In this document: piece after piece, positions 20,170-22,132 of the stretch
Position numbering within the stretch: position 1 is the stretch's first letter
How the letters are laid out: every line of letters begins with the position of its first letter
Assembly: GCA_023424095.1 (NCBI GenBank)
Contig: JAFAEG010000044.1
Coordinates: 1 to 22,132 of the forward strand
Length of the DNA stretch: 22,132 nucleotides
Direction of reading: 5' to 3'
DNA from: Pseudomonadota bacterium
Lineage (GTDB): Bacteria > Pseudomonadota > Alphaproteobacteria > Sphingomonadales > Sphingomonadaceae
Program-made: the position numbers and the translations under genes
Notes under the pieces: generated by a model
What the model saw: the letters and a program-made list of their open reading frames with translations, nothing else
What the model was told of the DNA's origin: nothing
Database searches by the model: none

Positions 20170-21483
20170 ATGGAAGACGAATCCGAGATCACCGGCGCGA
20201 CCCAGCGTCGCCGGCCCAAGCCGCCCGTGGTGGCGATCAACAATCGCAAGCTGAAGCCATCGACCCTGATGATGGGCCACGGCTTCGATCCGACCTTGTC
20301 GGAAGGCTCGCTGAAGCCGCCCATCTTCCTGACCTCGACCTTCGTGTTCGAGAATGCGGCGGCGGGTAAGCATTTCTTCGAGGGCGTGACCGGCAAGCGT
20401 CCGGGCGGCGCGGAAGGGCTGATCTATTCGCGCTTCAACGGCCCGAACCAGGAGATTCTCGAGGATCGTCTTGGCCTGTGGGAAGATGCGGACGACGCGC
20501 TGGTCTTCTCGTCGGGGATGAGCGCGATCGCGACCTTGCTGCTGACTTTCGTCCAGCCGGGTGACGTGATCGTCCATTCCGGCCCGCTTTATGCGGCGAC
20601 CGAGACTTTGATCGGCCGAATCCTCGGCCGCTTCGGCGTGACCTGGCTGGATTTCCCGGCAGGATCGACCGGCGACGAGATCGCGGCGGTGATCGACAAG
20701 GCCAAGGCGCAAGGCCGGCTGTCACTCATCTATCTGGAGAGCCCGGCCAACCCGACCAATGCACTGGTCGATGTCGAGGCGGTGCGCGCGGCGCGTGACG
20801 CGGCGTTCGGTGCGGACGAGCGTCCGCCGATCGCGATCGACAACACCTTCCTTGGGCCCCTCTGGGCGCAGCCGCTGCGCAACGGCGCGGATCTGAGCGT
20901 CTACAGCCTGACCAAATATGCGGGCGGGCACAGCGATCTGGTCGCGGGCGGGATTACGGGGTCGAAGGATCTGATCAATTCGATCCGCATGATCCGCAAC
21001 ACGATCGGCACGATCACCGATCCGAACACCGCCTGGATGCTGCTGCGCAGCCTCGAGACGCTGGAACTGCGCATGACCCGCGCTGGCGAGAATGCGGAGA
21101 AGGTTTGCGCCTTCCTGCGCGATCACCCGAAGGTCGAAAGCGTCGGCTATCTCGGCTTCCTGGAAGATGGCGGCGATGCGCGGCAGGCGGACATTTACCG
21201 CCGTCACTGCACCGGCGCGGGCTCGACCTTCTCGCTCTATCTGAAGGGCGGCGAGAAGGAGTCGTTCGCCTTCCTCGACGCGCTGAAGATCGCGCACCTC
21301 GCGGTCAGCCTGGGCGGCACCGAGACGCTGGCGAGCGCGCCGGCGGCGATGACCCATCTGTCCGTGCCGGACGAGCGCAAGCAGGCGCTCGGGATCACCG
21401 ACAATCTGGTGCGCATCTCGATCGGCGTCGAGGATGCCGACGATCTGGTCGCCGACTTCGACCAGGCGCTTGGCGCGGTTTAG
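20170..21483 (+). CDS. Cystathionine gamma-synthase family PLP-dependent enzyme
   Basis: The 437-aa enzyme belongs to the Cys/Met metabolism PLP family (fold type I). YSRFNGPNQEILEDRL (86-101) is the active-site entry region, SSGMSAI (114-120) binds the PLP phosphate, IAIDNTF (221-227) holds the PLP-pyridine Asp, and SLTKYAGGHSD (246-256) holds the Schiff-base Lys249. SLGGTETLASAPAAMTH (C-terminal) is the usual substrate-binding segment. The N-terminal 30 residues are longer than in classical MetB. Reactions in the family include cystathionine synthesis, cleavage and methionine gamma-lyase, and the exact one is not decided. AAGGAG lies 8 nt before the ATG. The gene follows the SLC13 transporter closely, so the transported anion may feed or result from this pathway. 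Confidence 0.93.
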   Translation: MEDESEITGATQRRRPKPPVVAINNRKLKPSTLMMGHGFDPTLSEGSLKPPIFLTSTFVFENAAAGKHFFEGVTGKRPGGAEGLIYSRFNGPNQEILEDRLGLWEDADDALVFSSGMSAIATLLLTFVQPGDVIVHSGPLYAATETLIGRILGRFGVTWLDFPAGSTGDEIAAVIDKAKAQGRLSLIYLESPANPTNALVDVEAVRAARDAAFGADERPPIAIDNTFLGPLWAQPLRNGADLSVYSLTKYAGGHSDLVAGGITGSKDLINSIRMIRNTIGTITDPNTAWMLLRSLETLELRMTRAGENAEKVCAFLRDHPKVESVGYLGFLEDGGDARQADIYRRHCTGAGSTFSLYLKGGEKESFAFLDALKIAHLAVSLGGTETLASAPAAMTHLSVPDERKQALGITDNLVRISIGVEDADDLVADFDQALGAV

Positions 21484-21486
21484 TTG

Positions 21487-21645
21487 ATCCTCCCCTGCAT
21501 TTGCAGGGGAGGGGGACCGCCGAAGGCGGTGGAGGGGCCGGCGCAAAGCGCCGGTTCTTCTACTTTTGAAGAATTCCGCGCCTTCGGCGCAGCCCCTCCA
21601 CCATGCTTCGCATGGTCCCCCTCCCCTCGAAAATGAGGGGAGGAT
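21487..21645. repeat. Nested-palindrome intergenic element (complete copy)
   Basis: Arms 21487-21537 and 21593-21645 are inverted copies: both contain ATCCTCCCCT, AGGGGAGGGGGACC and GGTGGAGGGG in order, but the small hairpins between these blocks differ in sequence while staying self-complementary (GCC-GAA-GGC against ATGC-GAA-GCAT). Further in lie CCGGCGC-AAA-GCGCCGG (21538-21554) and GCGCC-TTC-GGCGC (21578-21590), and at the apex TTCTTC pairs with GAAGAA (21555-21573). It has no coding capacity and fills the gap between two convergent genes, where it could also end both transcripts. A partial relative lies at 1-57. Confidence 0.85.
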
Positions 21646-21650
21646 TTAGG

Positions 21651-22113
21651 TTAGTGCCACTCCGCCACTTCCCACCCTTCGGCCTTTGCCAGGTCGAGGA
21701 GTGGGCCGTGCGGATTGGCGGCGACGGGTTCGTCGGCCCAATGGTGGACGACGGCGTCAGAGACGTGGTCGGAATAGAAGCGGACGTGGATCGCGTCGCG
21801 CTCCAGCCCCTGATCGCGAAGCCAGGCGAGGATCATGTCCTTCTTGGCCGCGCCATAGCAATTGGCGCCGTCGATGCTGGCGAGGGTGCGGCCCTGGCCG
21901 TCAATATGCTGCAGCGTGCCGATCACGTCGTCGAAGCCGAGCCGCTGCGCGATCGCGGCGGCGTAGAGACGGTAGGAAGCGGTGGCGAGGACGAGGCGGC
22001 GGCCTGCCGCCTTGTCGGCGGCGATGGCCGCGCGGGCGCCGGGCAGGATGTTGCCGGCGAGCTGCGCATCGGCGAAGCTTTCCACCGCCGCGGCCAGCCG
22101 CGCGGGCGCGGGC
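21651..22113 (-). CDS. HAD-superfamily phosphatase (SerB-like, HAD-IB), 5' end missing
   Basis: About 154 residues of the C-terminal part are present; the N-terminus with the nucleophile motif DxDxT lies beyond the sequence end. Motif II is VLATASYRLY (Ser/Thr of ATAS), motif III the Lys in GAAKKDMI, and motif IV the acidic pair in FYSDHVSDAVVHHWADEPVAANP. This order and the ADEPVAANP ending are typical of HAD-IB phosphatases related to phosphoserine phosphatase (SerB). The substrate is not known. The in-frame ATG near 22130 is not a real start: it lies in the adapter-like terminal 19 nt, so the gene should be annotated as partial. The 3' end faces the palindromic element at 21487-21645. Confidence 0.88.
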
Positions 22114-22132
22114 CTGTGTCTTATACACATAT
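22114..22132. other. Tn5/Nextera mosaic-end adapter remnant at the contig end
   Basis: The last 19 bases, CTGTGTCTTATACACATAT, match the 19-bp mosaic end used in tagmentation libraries at 17 of 19 positions (differences at the 5th and 18th base) and end exactly with the sequence. No transposase gene is present. This is best read as untrimmed adapter sequence, not genome. Confidence 0.9.

Noticed and set aside
22114..22132. Genuine Tn5-like transposon end
   Set aside because: Only the engineered-type 19-bp mosaic end is present, it stops exactly at the sequence end, and there is no transposase; the Tn5 outside and inside ends fit less well.
1..22132. CRISPR arrays, tRNA or rRNA genes, insertion sequences, phage att sites
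   Set aside because: No regularly spaced direct repeats, cloverleaf sequence, transposase, integrase or tRNA-end duplication was seen on either strand.

Overview
The window reads as the chromosome of a high-GC alphaproteobacterium, most likely a member of the Sphingomonadales (Sphingomonas-like). The basis is the gene order Nfu-tsaB-rimI-mucR-fur-plsC-miaB-...-phoH, a Ros/MucR regulator, a Fur without the structural CxxC pair, and the GC-rich intergenic palindromes (GGGGAGGGGGACC type, TCCGGC..GCCGGA type and GTCCGC..GCGGAC type). The genus is inferred from gene content and style and was not tested by a search.

Layout. (1) 1-7246 is a long minus-strand housekeeping run: Nfu iron-sulfur scaffold, tsaB, rimI, mucR, fur, plsC, miaB, two small non-core genes (a 125-aa hypothetical protein and a lipoprotein), then phoH. 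Several neighbours overlap by 4 nt (ATGA). (2) 7273-10957 is an accessory stretch: a TonB-domain lipoprotein with three internal repeats, a LysR regulator divergent from an azoR-type FMN quinone/azo reductase, a small beta-flower-like protein, and a secreted Arg-rich protein closed by a good intrinsic terminator. The three consecutive plus-strand genes azoR, the beta-flower gene and the Arg-rich gene each have a hairpin just before or over the ribosome binding site. (3) 10958-17600 holds an AMP-forming acyl-CoA ligase divergent from the lgt-midA group, then a GNAT, a small secreted Cys protein and a TIR-transmembrane-periplasmic protein, then pgeF. The TIR gene overlaps pgeF by 7 nt. (4) 17601-18738 holds a TTG-start lipoprotein between two copies of a short palindromic repeat. 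(5) 18739-21483 is an SLC13/DASS anion transporter followed by a Cys/Met-metabolism PLP enzyme, probably one operon. (6) 21487-21645 is a large nested-palindrome element between convergent genes, followed by a HAD phosphatase gene cut by the sequence end.

The last 19 bases match the Tn5/Nextera mosaic end at 17 of 19 positions, so the right edge is a contig end with uncleaned adapter sequence, and the apparent ATG of the last gene is an artefact.

How the genes work together: the left run serves core functions (Fe-S assembly, t6A and ms2i6A tRNA modification, ribosomal protein acetylation, iron and global regulation, phospholipid synthesis, RNA metabolism). Lgt and PgeF act in envelope maturation, and MidA probably in complex I assembly. 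The most unusual items are the TIR-TM protein coupled to pgeF, the leader hairpins of azoR and its downstream neighbour, a 10-codon leader ORF coupled to phoH, and the nested intergenic palindrome. No known complete defence system, CRISPR array, insertion sequence or RNA gene was seen.
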